From NCBI GenBank assembly GCA_034190875.2, contig CM067356.1, positions 16,857,439-16,921,438 of the forward strand: a stretch of 64,000 nucleotides of DNA, in the 5' to 3' direction. This document shows, piece after piece, positions 48,960 through 63,059 of this stretch. Made by a program: the position numbers and the translations under genes. The notes below the pieces were generated by a model. It was not told the origin of the DNA, did not search any database, and saw only the letters and a list, made by a program, of their open reading frames with translations. Within the stretch, counting starts at the first letter, position 1, and every line of letters begins with the position of its first letter. This stretch comes from Urechis unicinctus. Taxonomy: Eukaryota > Annelida > Polychaeta > Xenopneusta > Urechidae.

Positions 48960-49570
48960 ACCTTAAAATTGCATCAAAGTTTTTATAATTTGCAATGGTG
49001 ACAAGCACAGACAAGCCAAAATATGTACAGCTTTGCAATCAAAATAGTCATGATTTCGGCAACTTTGTGTTTGTGTTAATATCACGCCACTGATCATGGG
49101 GATGCGTTCCAAACATTTCAACATGAATTGCATTTGAATCGTTATCATCGACAACAGGTGTTTGTAAGTACCCAGTTCGTTATCATATAAACCGGAACCT
49201 TCAATGCACAAGTTCCACAAATTACATGAACGCATATCTCACTTTGGCATCATATTTCCGGTTCTTATCAGTGACTCGCAACATTTGATATACTGCACTA
49301 TATTGCTTTTAGTTTTCTCGAGTTCGTTCTACTGAGATGAAATCTGTCACAAAAGAGAGTAACTATGATATGCATGCGCAATAGGCGATTCTTGATGGCC
49401 GTTAATGCCGTTCGGTGTTTGTGTGCTTTATCAGCACCTTCTTGTAAAGAGCAGCGTCGTTTTGCCCAAATCGATGTAGAATATTGATGTAGTTTGTGCA
49501 GCATGATCTTTCGTTTTATTTACAGAAAATCCTTACAGGTAGTTAAGTGCCAAGAATAATATAGAAACTG
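48960..49570. repeat. Duplicated segment, copy 1 (matches 62,205-62,300 and 63,060-63,510)
   Basis: GGTGACAAGCACAGACAAGC, TTTGCCCAAATCGATGTAGA and ACAGAAAATCCTTACAGGTA + GTTAAGTGCCAAGAATAATA occur in both places. The right 140 bp are almost identical. The other copy is split by the exon-like family member at 62.7 kb. Minus-strand frames differ by stops between copies, so coding is not supported. Confidence 0.85.
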
Positions 49571-52500
49571 CTTGCTCAAGTAGGCAGCTTGATTACATTG
49601 TCCATATAGACAAAAATGTTGATTCATCAAGATATCCGTTAAATGTGCCTATGTGTATTAGCTGCTGCAAGTAGAAAAACACGGATTGAATATTCCTGTG
49701 ACTTAAACAAGATGCCATCAAGTAACTATGGTACACCACACCGAATTCATCCTTAATAAAACATCGAACACTCTATTATACATATACACTGCCTAAACGA
49801 CTAGTCCACATTAGATAACAACTGCCAATTAATTATATTTGCTTATTTTTGCTGTCTGAAGTCCTTATCTGGCTTCGTCAAGCGGTTACTTGGTCATTAC
49901 AATGCATCGTGTTTCATGTCTACTATCCCTATTTGTGACCTTCACCCTGGGCAGAATTACCCTCCGTTCAATTGAATATTTGGGTGCTATCTATTATACA
50001 AGCGAGCCCTACGTGAATGAATAGAGTACGATCAAGACATCGTGAGCATCACGGCATTATCTGTCTCGACTAGAGTATTCCCAAGACAGCAACGTGATCC
50101 AATCTATCTAAAGTCATCCATCATTCATAATCGCCGGCGCCACCCGTAGAAAGCTAGCGAGGTCAGACCCCGATGCATCCGGGAAAACAGAGAGCTAAAT
50201 AAGAAGCAATGCAGCCAGTTTCTGCACAAGTGAAGTATTTTGATGTTTCGTTGTTCATCCAGCTCTGTGTCGAATTTTTCGAGGAGCAGCATTAACGAAT
50301 TGATATCACCCCCTACATTTAAGCTAACACGGTGTAATACGCAGAAGTGGTTGCAGATGAAGTATGGGGCGTCATCCAGGAATTGAGCAATATTTGCCGA
50401 CACCATACATGCAATAAAGACGCAATAATGATGACAAAGCCAGTGGGGATGGGTAAAATCAATAAAGATTCATATTGTCCCCTAACCAGCCATGGCGCAA
50501 TTCTAACACTATAAACAATGCTTCCGACTACCACCAAGAATTAAAATCTGTAGCAAATAAGGCTTTCATGTGCAACAGAGCAAGCTTGTGTTAACACTGT
50601 GCCAGTGGCATTTGGATAGTAGTGTTAGGATTTTGCGCTTTTGCCGGTATCAAGCTATTGTTATCTAGATATATGTCTTGGTATGTATGTGGACGATATC
50701 GGTACCGGGCCATATCAATGTAAAAATATCATTCAATGGCAAATATAATGATTTTTACACTGATGCATGGGACAGCTAGATGTCATATTTCCTGGTATTG
50801 AAGACGATATACTGGCGTCGTAATATTCATCGTAGCGGGACACTCATCAAGTGTCTGCTGCATAGAATGGCTACCGTCGATTGATGGTTTGTATATATTA
50901 ACACAGGGAAGCATAGCACAGGATCACATGGTGTTTATGACATGGCGATGGAGGATCGATGTTGCACCACGGATTCGTGCCTGCTTTAACCTACCAGGCA
51001 TAATTCCTACATGGCTGTCGCCTGGTTTAATTGCGCTAAATCCACGCGGTAATTACCAATGCTCGTTAGCTGCGACAAGCATTGAATAAGCTCCTTAGAC
51101 TTAGTGCCGAGATAAGCGAAAAGTTCTTGCTTGGATAAACGGCCACTCTACATTGTGGTGAAGGCAGGTAAACTGACTAAAGGCACAATCCCACAGTCAA
51201 CGACTATATATGTGAACAAAAGGGTAGAGCTGACAAATTTTACACACTATTGAACTCTTTTAGATAGTGCAACCCCTACCCCCCTTGCGGTCTGATTTAA
51301 ATGTGTTGTTGTTAAATAATGAACGTTGCATGTGCACACAAACAATGAACAGAATATTATGCGAATAAAAGGGATATTGTGGGAATGTCACCGAAGCATC
51401 GTAGACGAACATTTGAACTCACAGGTCAACATGAATACAAGCATCAGGTGGGCACCTCGCGTTGCATGCAATGTACCTCGGCTAACCTGGCTCTACCTTA
51501 GCAGCCTGACCACATATTGAACTCTATTGATCGCATCAGAAGGCCATGATTCATCTTTTACAATGCATATATCATATTCACTCTGAATGTGATATTTTTT
51601 ATGAGATTGAATCAGATTGCTCTAGTCCATTAACAGTTTATGCAATTATGCTTAAACTTAGCATGAATGCGCATCACAGTTAGTGTTCGGTTGGATTAGG
51701 ACATACTTTCAGGAGGTGCGTGCATTGCATGGGAGACCGTTGTAATGAGGCAATAACATTATAAATTTCTCCAAAGCAAAGCCATCAGTTTGTGTTAACC
51801 AACGCAATGTAGCTGTCGTTATGTAACGGATGATAATGAGTATGGTGTTTGGACAGCTCCTATTGTGTGCTATCACTCTTTTGAATAAAATATTATAACC
51901 GGTGCCTTTAGTTAGAAGTAAATATTTTCAATCACATTTCTTATATATACGCACGTCTCAATGCCCGTCGATATGATACAAACAAAATTTTGCCTATGTA
52001 TTCTGTTAGCGACCGATATTACGTTCTTGCTGAAAAGATGCCTTTAAGTCAAACGGAAACCCCAGTCGAAATTGGAATATCTGTAAATCATAGATAGCTA
52101 CCTCCTACTGTTGCGTTGCCTACACATTTAACATCCCATTGCTGACTTGCTGCTTCTAAGCACAAGAGCTAGCCGCATACTAGTACGCTCATTTTATTTC
52201 AGTGTGTTGTTGACCCGCTTATGATGAGGCCATGGGAGAATTACTATTGAGTCATGTTATGTTCCATGCCATTGACATCCATGTTCTGTGCAGCATATCT
52301 GCTTTGCTTCCTCACTACGCCATCTGCTGGACATTTCTAAACACGCGACATGATAACACGTCCTGGTCACTGATGTGTGGACACGTGTGACACTGAGCCT
52401 TGGTGAAGCATATAATCTCGTTTTCCATGCCGCATGGAAAGCATTTCCAAGTGTTGTGTGTTTTTGCTTTAAATTGCGGGCATCTCGATTTCCTACTAAG

Positions 52501-55500
52501 TAGATATAGACGTTTCCTATTGGATACCTATGAGCGAATACTGATTGCGTATACCGCCACTGAGTAAATTTTGTTTAAATAGCACTAGACGAGATATCAT
52601 ATGTGCGTTGGCAACCACAACACGAACGCTACCTGTTTTGTTGCAACGGACAGCGTCGTCAAAACAAAATGATTCAAGTACGCTATTTACAGGCATCTCA
52701 GTGATGAGCAAAACATTCAGGTGACATTACATTATTTCAAGGTAGGCAGTTGCTTGTTCCTAACGTTTATTTATATCTTCACATGCTTAGGGATCATGAA
52801 CCTTGTTAATGGGTACATGGGATAGACACGTTACCATGAAGCTAAGTAGCGAGGCGAGAATATCAAGAGCTCGGGAAAGTGGTGTATTTTCGTACAGGTC
52901 CATAATGCTATTTTATCGCGGAAATATAAAGATCATACATATATACATCAGCTTTGCTGGGAAAATGTTCAGGGAATATCTGATTTAGCTCGCGCACGGT
53001 AGGAGGGGTTTTTCATGATATTTGCATGGATCAGGAGTTTACCTGCCACGGGTCAAGTACAGGTATTAAATAGCCAGTCTTTGTATCTGAGATGACAAGT
53101 CGTGATGTTTAAATGTTGCAGTGGAACCTTAACCCTGGTGTTTTGAACATGGAAGAAATTGGCGACACATCTGGTGTCAATCGCTCACGTATAACGAATG
53201 ATACGCAAGAAGAGGGCCGTAGCAAGAGAAGCATCACTCAATGAAAAAAGGCTAAACGAAAGATTGACTAACGATTTGCACGCTTTAAGTGCTGCGCCAG
53301 AGAACCATCTATTTCATGACCATAAGGGAGCAAACACATCTTATCAGCCGCTCTTCACGGAAATATCTTCCACAAAATAACACTCTGAGACGGATAGTTC
53401 ATCGTCACACTGACAGAGCACGCTGATTCATGTTTTAGCGGAAACGGAGTTCCGAAACATTACACTATAGTACTTCTATGTTCCACTATCAATATATGTT
53501 AGTATGTTATCTTTTTCTTACTTGATCGAGAGAATAACTCTCCACAATTTACACAATCTACCATCAAATTTAACAAATGTTCTGACCTTGCAGGTGAAAG
53601 CTTCCGGGCGCACCTTGCGGTAAGTATTTCTTGGCATTTAAATGGATCTCCAGATTCATTACTTAAATCCAACCAGCTGCTTTGCCGCCCTTCCACAAAG
53701 GATTCCCGCCGCGAGACCATGCACCACAGGACCTCCATTGACGTCATAAAACAATATCAACATCTGACCTTGGCTAGTCCGAGATTCTTTTTCAGTCGGA
53801 TTGCCTTTGAGTCTTTTGGCCTGGTTCTACGCATTAATCATGTGTAAATGAAATGTGATTAACGCGCCTCTGAAGATGATCCGCGGCCGCCTCACAAACA
53901 CCCCTGGCTCATAACGACAATGACACAGTTATGACAATAATCATCAATGTCGCTCAAGCTTAAATACAATGAATATTTACAGTCCAATGTTACTCTCAAT
54001 ATTCCGGTACTGGGGCAAATAAGTGTGGCTAGCTTAATTGACACTCTGTTTGGACTAGCATGAGACGCAGATGGGATCAGGACGTCTCTTTCCTCTTCCC
54101 AGCCAACATAAAGATATCTGGAAAACTTTAATAAATCTGGTTTACCTGAGGATGGTTGGAGGAAATATTATTTAAGCAAACATATCATAAGCATATTTCC
54201 GAGGACACAAATCTTATTTGGCATTGAATATAAAGAAACTAATCTGTAATACGCAGTGAAAGATAATGTGTACACTCGTCTGATACCTAAATCTAGTTTT
54301 ATCGCGCACTGACGACTGTATTACCAGGTGCCCATCGCTCCAGTGGTGTATTTTGGTTAAGGCGTACAAATCACTATAGTGTCGTAATTGGCACAACCTG
54401 GTAGTGTATGCTGTTCACTGTAAGTACGGCAATAGTATGTTCCATTGTGCTCATATCGCATATAACTCTCAGTTATGTATATGATTTACAGGTTACAATC
54501 CAAACATGGATATTCAACAACGCCTCACAGTTGAGATGCATTGACAGGATAGTTACAATTTGTAAGACCACTGTATTTCCGCCTTGGTATCAGAATGATT
54601 GCCGACAGAACTATTCATCACTCAAACAAAGCCTGTCTAACGTTGTAATATCTTGCATTATGATTTGAAAACGAGAAAAGTGCATCTGCAGATATGGTCA
54701 TTGCTTGTAGTTGGATTTTCCGACCCTCATGCAAAAATCGCTCCTGGACTTATTGACCACCATTTACAAATTGTACCTGGACTCAATCATCACACATATA
54801 AATCAAACCTGTATGCAATGATAATAACATAAAGTGGCACCTAGACTTATCGACCACCTAATAGTAATTTTGCCTGGGGTCAATTACAAACAGGCAAAAC
54901 TCAGACTGTGACTCGTTGATTAGCATACACAATTGGTACCAGGTTATTAATCTGTCTAACTTTGATAAACTCCGTAGACGGGCATGGTGACGATTGATTG
55001 TCGACAACTGCTTTTGATTGGAAGACGTGACGAGCCAAATAAGTTATATGTCACGTCCAAGTTCCTAAATATTTGTGAATGAAGTCGAAAAATATGAGTT
55101 GAATAATTCAATCACTATTCACCAACACTAAGCGAACTGCTAGCTATAAGTTGGTAATGGCTTGATAAAGCATGCACAGATCAATCTTCTTGACTTCACT
55201 TTCAGAAGGTGTAATTCAATTATTGCTGCACTCTCAGCATCTATCAAAAAATCAAATGAAGTTAGCCTCTGAAAAAACGCGCATAATGCTGCTTTGACCA
55301 GCTCTTATTGATGAATGTCCGTCTTTATTCTTAGTTGGAAGCAGCTCATTGTTATGCGCAATATTTGTGTTTGACCCATTTACGGGTGATTGAGTGCTAC
55401 CCTTTAGTACGCGCGTGCGCATCAAACAAGAGCGTTTGGGTCAGAAATACAGGTAACACATGAATGATCCCCGATGCAGGTGTCAGCACACATATATGAA

Positions 55501-57780
55501 ATGAGTGACAAAGTTGGTATTTAAAGTGATGTTTAGCTATCATTTGGTCGGCAGTTGTATGAAATACGTCTGTTCTAGAGTTGGTTGCTTGAATCTCTGT
55601 TAAAGTGTAAAACGATGTTGACTGGACTATTCGATACAAAAAATACATTATTATGTTGCTAGGCGATGGTAATAAGTCTACGGCAGTTAACCTGTTAGAT
55701 ATTAGATATATAGGAAGATTGCAATATGACGATACGTCCTCGCAGTAGGTAAGGTCAACTAAGTACAACATCATTAATTGGGTAATAATACATACCATGA
55801 TCGACGGGTGGAACTAGTATTATTTTACGCGCTTGAGTTCGCTTCGCTTTCTGCTCGTTAGGTGTCGTGGGGATATATAACGGTAATTTAGCGCATCTTA
55901 AAGCATACATGAGAGCAACGCTCATTAATTATTGTGTTCGGGAAGTAACACTATATTGCAACGCTTTGATATTTTGTGTGATATTTTTCTGTATAAAAAG
56001 AGTCATGATAAAGGAGGGATCGTAACGTGTTTGATGATAAAATGTTAAAGATGGTGTTTATTGTCAGAGCAATAATAGTGATGATGACGGTAACATTGAA
56101 GTAGATCGGGATTATCATGTTCATTTTGATTGTAGCTCATGTTGTAAATGCTCATTATCAGCATAATTATGATATTCTTTTCAGTTTCATTGTTCTCAAA
56201 GTGATATATCATTACATTGACAGATGAGAATGATTATGGTGTTTGGGCAGCTTTCCTCATGTAACTATTCCAACGATACCAGTAGATCGAAATATATTCA
56301 ATCATACTTCCTATTATAAACTAAGTATGACGCTATACCAGTCGCGAGTTAAACCAGAACCTTGTTCCAAATATCATAAAAATATGCATGATCTAACGCT
56401 GAACGTACAGCGCCACTACGTCATGGAACGGATTGGACATTGACCCATTAATCTATCCAACTGATTTTCTGCCAGCACTGTTTGCTGCCTCAAAACGCAT
56501 TCTACATGAATGCATTAATTAGAATTACTTCCGCTGTTGGTCACTGTCGTTTCGTCCGTAAAAGAAAACGACGGGAAAATTGTTGCTGTTTCCTATGATC
56601 CTCATCCCTTATAGACCTGGGGCCATTCAACAAGACCCCAGGGGCCTGGAAGAGGTGAGTTAATTAGTTAACGACCGGGAGATATTCTTTCACAGTAACA
56701 ACTGTTATTTTTCAACCTTGGGAATGAAGCAATATGACTTGATAGCTTTCCTCCTCTATGTGACGCGGGTCAATAGCCTAATTGATTTATTGTATTGCTG
56801 ACCACTTTTAGTTTGACCTAATGCTGTGTGTATATACAACAAAATGGCGTAGCAATTCTTGCGCGTGCTCGGGAGTGGTCACTCACACTGTAGAAGGTCG
56901 TCTTTTTATTGAAAAATCCACTATTACTGTCAGCTTATATGAATTTTGTCGCTTGCTTGGAAAATAAAGGCTCAAACCAAAATGCGGAACACACATCTAT
57001 TCCGGGTTCGTAAATGATGCTGTATATAGGTATGGAGCTATGTTATTATTACGCACATCCGTGGCTTTCATTTACCAGTTTCACTAAATGTACACACAAA
57101 CGAGTCGCTAGCAATGTACAAGCTGCATCCTTTACGGCAAGGTGCTAGTATCTAGAGCTAATAGGACCGACCCCGCTAATGAGTGACATGTGTCGCTTGT
57201 GGTCACGCACTTATCCCATCACGCCACATTAATGTGGAATAGCATTATTGAAGTCATCAAGGCAGGGATGTTATCAATTAAGATTAAAGTCGGCCTGTAG
57301 CGGCATGTGCTCACAGAAGATATTGATGAAATGGGAGTTTAGGTCAATGTTTCACTGACGAGCGTCATTTCCAGCATCTTTCACTTTGACAAAACGTATA
57401 TGTCAAAGAAAGAAATCTTATTATGCAAAACATGTCGTCTTCGGGGGAACGTTCGTTAGGTATATCTGGGTGTATGTGAACTGTTTTGGACAGTTGGATT
57501 GGCAGAACAGGCTCATCTGTCGCACAATCGAGCTACCTATCCCCCATAAGTACTCAAAGGGAACTGTACAACTGTGTTATTGGCTATGACTGTTACTAAT
57601 TGTGAAAGCAGTACAGTACATTGCAACGATTTTGTATAGCCCTAGTCACGCCTGATTCTGTAAGAACAACCACACAGTGTCGTATCGCGTGGTCTGACCT
57701 TTGACCTTAGGCCGGCTTTATATAGACCCCAAAATTCTACCTCTGCGGTATGGTTTGTGTTGTATTTTGCGTTATAATTA
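49571..57780. other. Long anonymous region
   Basis: About 8 kb without a recognisable gene, long tandem repeat or complete mobile element. It includes R1 copy 4 at about 50,255-50,430, where ATGGGGCGTCATCC and TTTGCCGACACCATACA match 39.43 kb. A weakly paralogous pair lies at 51,840-51,960 and 56,225-56,330 (GGTGTTTGGACAGCT and GGTGTTTGGGCAGCT). Frames of up to 133 codons (55,397-55,798, minus) have no motif. A coding-looking run at 53,150-53,376 (KRAVAREASLNEKRLNERLT) has no family I can name. Confidence 0.45.
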
Positions 57781-57839
57781 GTTCGTTCTGAACCAAAATA
57801 TTCTTGCGTCAAGTTCGTCTATCATACCTTCATGGGCGA

Positions 57840-58040
57840 CAGAGGAACATCGTCAATGAATAAAATGGACAGAGCCTATCCTGTAAGATGTCATCACCTA
57901 CTTAGAGCAAATCGATTAGACCACCAAATGCCTCTTTGTATCCGAGTTATCTTGTGTTGTCATGAGTATCACCATATAGTGAACTGTGATCGGTTGTCAA
58001 GCATTCTGTTTCGTGTTCTTGCGCTCTTAACTAGATGAAA
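57840..58040 (+). repeat. Unidentified exon-like family, plus-strand copy 3
   Basis: One frame reads HHLLRANRLDHQ..., then CHEYHHIVNCDRLSSILFRV. The 62.7-kb copy reads CQDCHHLVDCDRHSCHLFSA in the same register. Both can also be read in another frame as a hydrophobic stretch (SITI..., VTTWLIVIDIHAIC). Confidence 0.5.
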
Positions 58041-59190
58041 CATCGTTTGTCATGTCAATATTATGGCCCGTCAAGCTGTGAGCTTGTAATTACTTCTGCT
58101 GCAAAGCCCCGAAACACACTGTTCCCTCTATTCATAGCCACATGTATTTGACATTGAGCTTTCACAAAACGAATTGATTTTAGCTGCAGCGAATGAGCAA
58201 CATTTTAATAATGTTCATTGCCCTACTAAGAGTAACCTGATGCGAATAACATTAATTACTGAGCCGCCATTTTAATCGCAATGTGTTTGTATCTAAATAA
58301 GCACACCATTCAGTAAATTAAGTTTTCCCCTATTCAACCGCTTCGATCAATTTGAGCTAATTATTGTACCATCTCTTCAGAGATATCTCTATGTGAAAGT
58401 GTTATTTTAAAAGACAGCATATCGTCGTTTGATAGCGAACTCAATGCATATTCGTTCTTAATCTTGACTACGATATTAAATACTTACTAATATGGTAAGA
58501 TGTATTCCTCAGAGTGCGCTCACGTTCAACGAAATACTTCTCATAAATCGTGACACTGCAGCTTTTTTTCCCTAAAGTGGTCAAATCGATTTTGATTTGC
58601 AATAATCATATTCCAGTATTTGATACCTCGTTCCCTAAATATATCAAATTCAGATGTATTGACGTCAACTGTCTATCGCGTTACACGTTCCTGTATGTTT
58701 TTACACAAGCCATGTTCAGGACAGCTTCATTGCCTCCAATCCGCCAATATGCTTAGAGTAATAGCTATGTAACTTATGAGCAAACAATACCTTTCTGGAT
58801 TGCTGAAGGAGGGTGTGATTTATAATGTCTTCCCCCAGCGGTTACAAGGACTACGGGCTTCAAAATGTCACTCTGCCCACTCCTGATGCACGTAGCCGAA
58901 CGTTGCAAAAACAATTAGCCTACTCGGGAGATTATCAATCGTCGCATAAGATTTGGACATCATTGCAGTCTGGTGCATTTTATTGCAGGCATCGCATTTT
59001 CAGGCATCGCATCTGATTGTGATGACAAATCGTTGTGTAAATGAATACCCGATCATTTCATCTGTTGAAACTGAAACATGTTCACGTAAACAGCCGAATT
59101 ACTTCCTGCAAGGTTCAGTTACTATGTATTGAGCACCAAAGTCCAATGTGTATGTTAACACATCTGGTATGATCTAAAGTCAACAGGCAC
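58041..59190. other. Anonymous sequence
   Basis: No gene was recognised. The 63-codon frame at 58,825-59,016 has no motif I can name. Confidence 0.4.
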
Positions 59191-59194
59191 TGAG

Positions 59195-59910
59195 TGTTAA
59201 AGACAGGCATATAACTTACAACAAAGTATAAATAATGCGCTATGACGAAAATGATTGGCAAATTGTTTTAAACCTAATCAAATACAAAGAATTGTATGTA
59301 TATTAGGCAAATACAAAGTTTTAATACCGATTGAGCGATTCTGCTCTATATAATGTATCAGAGGAAATATTTAAAGGTGTCATCATTGATCAGTCATTAC
59401 AATCCGGCCAACAATGAAGTGCAGCAGCAGAAAGGGTTAACAGAACTCTCGGGATGATCAGACGGCCATTAACTAGTCGCTCTAATGGAGTTTTTATCAA
59501 ACAGTATAAGAACATGCAATTCAGGCGTGGTCACCATTCCTTAAACGTGACGTAAACATATTAGAGAAAGTACAAAGGTATGCTACTGAGCTTATAGCCG
59601 GTATGTCTGACTGGCCCCTCTTTCAACAAATGGGTACTTCTTATAGGTATACAAAGGGATTCATGGATTAGACAATATCATTGTTGATTTTGTGTTCAGT
59701 TTTGCGGTGGTAAGAACTCAAAACTCCGGGGACATTCTTACACCTTGAAAAAAGCCATTGATAGGACAGAATTAGACAGAAATAGCTTCTCCGATCCCGC
59801 TGTGACTCCATGGAATATATAACCAAACAAGATAGTTTTAGCTAGCTGATTTCACTTCTTTAAAAGCCAATTTATTATGTTTTTTATTAATAGGTTCTAG
59901 TATTGTTTTT
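59195..59910 (+). mobile_element. LINE relic, end of reverse transcriptase to C-terminus
   Basis: In shifting frames: CKELYVYLGKYKVL-like residues, YNVSEEIFKGVIIDQSLQSG, AAAERVNRTLGMIRRPLTSR, IQAWSPFLKRDVNILEKVQR, ATELIAGMSDWPLFQQ, then RGHSYTLKKAIDRTEL-like residues and an FKSQL-like tail. This is the thumb-to-C-terminal part of CR1/L2-type ORF2. It overlaps in content with the shorter relic at 29.4-29.8 kb. Confidence 0.85.
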
Positions 59911-59999
59911 AATCTGCATCATTAGAATTAAATTTATGATGACCACTGGCACGGCACATACGGTTCACACGTCATCATATGTCAGTGGGTAGGCATCAT

Positions 60000-60240
60000 T
60001 ATCAATCACTTTGCGTTGATATTGATCAGTTTCAATATTAACTGAATAGTATCACCCTTTTAGCTTCATCTGCGGTTGCCACTTCAGGTGACATGTAAGT
60101 CGCCATGCGGTTGTTGATAATTATTGGCATACACTGTACAGACAATTTCGACGCAATTATGCTTACATGATCCTTCGTTGCGTTAATATGTTACCGTATT
60201 AATTACTTGATTGATACACATTGCTTTGATTAAATAACTC
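60000..60240 (+). repeat. Dispersed repeat R1, copy 5
   Basis: ATCACCCTTTTAGCTTCATC, CAGGTGACATGTAAGTCGCC and CGACGCAATTATGCTTACAT align with the other copies. It starts about 90 bp after the LINE tail, as at 29.8-30.0 kb. Confidence 0.7.
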
Positions 60241-60829
60241 TGAGAAAACATGATGGACGTACATATACAGCTAGCCAGGACATACCTTTTAAGCATCTGA
60301 CCTACAGTTATTTTCTACTATTATCTACATAAGACACTTTTGTCGTCAAACTTGTCAATAGGAATGCAAATGCTTGCGATCCAACACATGTTTAGACACA
60401 CACTGGCAGTCTCGCCCCAGAGTGGTATGTGGTGTCACGCTCTAGGATGGTCCGTGGTGTAACGCTGCATATTACATTTTGCCCTCATCCTACTAAGAAT
60501 AATTTGACTGACTCATCAGCTCAGTAATTTAAGCTGAGATCTTGTTTTTTGAAATAGAAACAAAGCGATCATTGCTCTGAGAGATATTCCGTTATATTAA
60601 GGATTAGCAGAAGTGATTTTGAATAAATTCTGAATCGATAGCTGTATAACTTTGCGGATTGGTATACAATATATGATAATATGTTAAGTCTGGCAGATTA
60701 AAGTATTGCCCTGGGTTACCCAGGTATCATCTTTCATATGTTTATCAGATAAATAGGTAATTAATTAACGATTGATAAGCATTTGTCAATAAAGTAAAGG
60801 TTTGAAATTATGTGTCAATTATGTGTCCC

Positions 60830-61150
60830 TTTGATATTGGGAACTCAGGATTCGTTGGATATTGTCAATAAGTTATTTGTTGGATATTGTCAATTAGGTG
60901 TTCATTCGGTACTGTCCATTGGGTGTTCTGCGATATTATCAATTAGGTGCAAGTTTGATATCGTCAATTAGGTGTACGTTTTATGCTGTCAATAAGATGT
61001 TCATTTGCTGTTGTCAATCGGATATTCGTTTGATATTGTCAATTAAATGTTAAAATGATGTTGTAAGTTTGACATTGTCAATTCGTCTGATTTTGTATAT
61101 TAGGTGCTTATTTGATATTGCAATAGGATGCTCGCATGGTATTGCTAACG
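60830..61150 (+). repeat. 25-bp minisatellite (GATATTGTCAATTAGGTGTT + CGTTT)
   Basis: Same unit as 24,720-25,015, about thirteen degenerate copies. Confidence 0.93.
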
Positions 61151-61841
61151 ATAACAATGGGAATTGAATGGGCTACATATTGAGATACATGCATATAGAT
61201 ACATAAGCTCCGTAGCAAATACAACCGTCGTCTCCTAATATTGGCAATAATAAAATGATAAAACCTTGCCATCTGGAGGTAGTGACTCATGGTATATATC
61301 GTCATCCGACAGCTGAAGTACGTTGTGTTGTGACTATATGTCTGTAGGATTGGAAAGATTGATATCATCACGATTGGTAGCTACGCAAACAGACCCTTAT
61401 TCCCAAAATGTCAAGGGTGTTGTTCAGTTATATTTGAGGTTAGGTTACAAATGCGATATCATTGGGCAAATCAGTCCCCACCACACCCCTTTACATGAAT
61501 AAGATTAGATAAGATATACTGAATATGCACCCATCAGTTAACCAGGCTAATAGTGTTGTATTTTGTGTAATAGTTGCAATTCACAAACAACCCATTCATA
61601 AAAAATCTTACATTATACCCATAGCACAATACAGTGCCTGTTGAGCCACTTACAAATCACAGAGAACAACTTTCGTCTTTACTGTGTAACTCAACGTTCT
61701 GGTAGTTTTAATCATTTCAGCTGATAGAATATCCATGTTTAATACATATTTTGCTGTTAGATGCGGAGCTTGCATTAGACGAGAACGTTGATTTGCATAT
61801 ACCTGCCATTGCTAGTCTTCTCTATATATGTTTCCTCACAG

Positions 61842-61880
61842 GTCAAATAAGAAATAGCTTCATCAGCAATCTAGCAAGGT
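61842..61880 (+). pseudogene. CNG copy G exon 1 remnant
   Basis: TTTCCTCACAG then GTCAAATAAGAAATAGCTTC and ATCAGCAATCTAGCAAGG. The acceptor and first bases match exon 1 of copies A and B, and ISN.SR-like coding is visible (the family reads ISNxNASR). Confidence 0.6.
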
Positions 61881-62019
61881 CCTAAGTATTCAATCCATCA
61901 GTTACGGTCACCTGGTGCATTTAGATATGCATCATTGTATGAAAAGATAAACAGACGCTATCATGTTCAGAAAACATGATAGCGACCTTATCAAGGTGTT
62001 TTGAAGTGACTTTACTATT

Positions 62020-62125
62020 TATTCTTTTTCAACCACCCTGTAGTATGCCATCAATTCTCAGATTATGAGTGTACAATTTGCACGCTCCTAACCACTCTTC
62101 TGTTGCCTATATTTAGTTGAGTTGT
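62020..62125 (+). pseudogene. Remnant of CNG intron downstream of exon 3 (copy G)
   Basis: CAACCACCCTGTAGTATGCC, TCTCAGATTATGAGTGTACA and CTCTTCTGTTGCCTA align with the sequence after exon 3 in copies A (12,365-12,455) and F. The exon itself is not recognisable. Confidence 0.55.
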
Positions 62126-62649
62126 TGCTCTGTGTTGATGTTTATCTTTTCAATAACAGCTAACAATTTTCGCTTTCAACTTCCTTGGTTGTTCAGGACC
62201 ATAATCTGGGTTAAAATTGCATCAAAGGACTCAAATTGCTCTGGTGACAAGCACAAACAGGCCGAAATATTTACAGCTTTGCAATCGAAATAGCCATGAT
62301 TTCAACAGGGCTTCTTCGCAAAGATCCATAGTATATCATGTGAAGTCGTCCTCGTCGTGTATGGCTTCCACCATGGTCATACTGCGTCGCGCTCATAGGT
62401 TTGACTCAGCCCTAAGCTAGCTTGACAAGGATAAACCCGCTCTCAGATTATTTTATTTAAGGGCTAAACACTCATGGTGTGACAGATTTGGGAAGGTTTT
62501 GGTGTATTGGTTAGGATTTGTAGCGACATGGATGGTTATACGAGGCTGTTACACTACTGTACCTCCGGAATTAACGATTACCGATGTAATTAGAGGAATT
62601 ATAGCGCATACGGTTTCTTAGCGCAGTAAAGTGATATTGCTGTACCACG

Positions 62650-62850
62650 CTGACTGTGAACTCTGTGGGCTACCGTTTTGGCTGCCCACCCCACATCATC
62701 CAGGTTTGCCAACCTTTCTCCCTATCATTTTAGCTATCGGGAGTTGTCAGGATTGTCACCACCTGGTTGATTGTGATCGACATTCATGCCATCTGTTCAG
62801 CGCAGCTATGCTGAAAGAATGGCCAAGCGGTAAGTCAGTAATTACTTCTC
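62650..62850 (+). repeat. Unidentified exon-like family, plus-strand copy 4
   Basis: Contains GTCACCACCTGGTTGATTGT, ATTCATGCCATCTGTTCAGC and GCAGCTATGCTGAAAGAATG, ending CCAAGCG before GTAAGT. It has the longest open frame of the family (62,631-62,888, 85 codons). It interrupts the 49-kb duplicate. Confidence 0.55.
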
Positions 62851-63059
62851 CATTGAGGCGATACAAATGCTCTGAAATAGACCTATAACTATGTGTTTGA
62901 TACAAAGTGTTTTGACTGCAAATGAGCGACATTTGCGATTTTCCGTTGACCCGCATTCACCAATATACGACCGAAATTTGCAATGCTGCATAATTTTCGT
63001 AACATTCAAGTTGTTCAATTTAGCTTAAACAGTAAAAACAAATGACATTCAAACTGCTT

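Larger units (their letters stand above)
60545..62150 (+). repeat. Paralogous block G (matches 24,450-25,800)
   Basis: Carries the same order as block F: GCTGTATAACTTTGCGGATT, the 25-bp minisatellite, GCAATAATAAAATGATAAAA, then the CNG exon 1 remnant and the exon 3 downstream intron. Confidence 0.75.

Noticed and set aside
53150..53380. Charged, helix-like reading frame (KRAVAREASLNEKRLNERLT)
   Set aside because: It looks protein-like but has no family, no clear splice sites and no second copy to test constraint, so it is left unannotated as a gene.
55397..55798. 133-codon minus-strand frame
   Set aside because: No motif, no paralogue and no splice context; length is plausible by chance in 64 kb of six frames.
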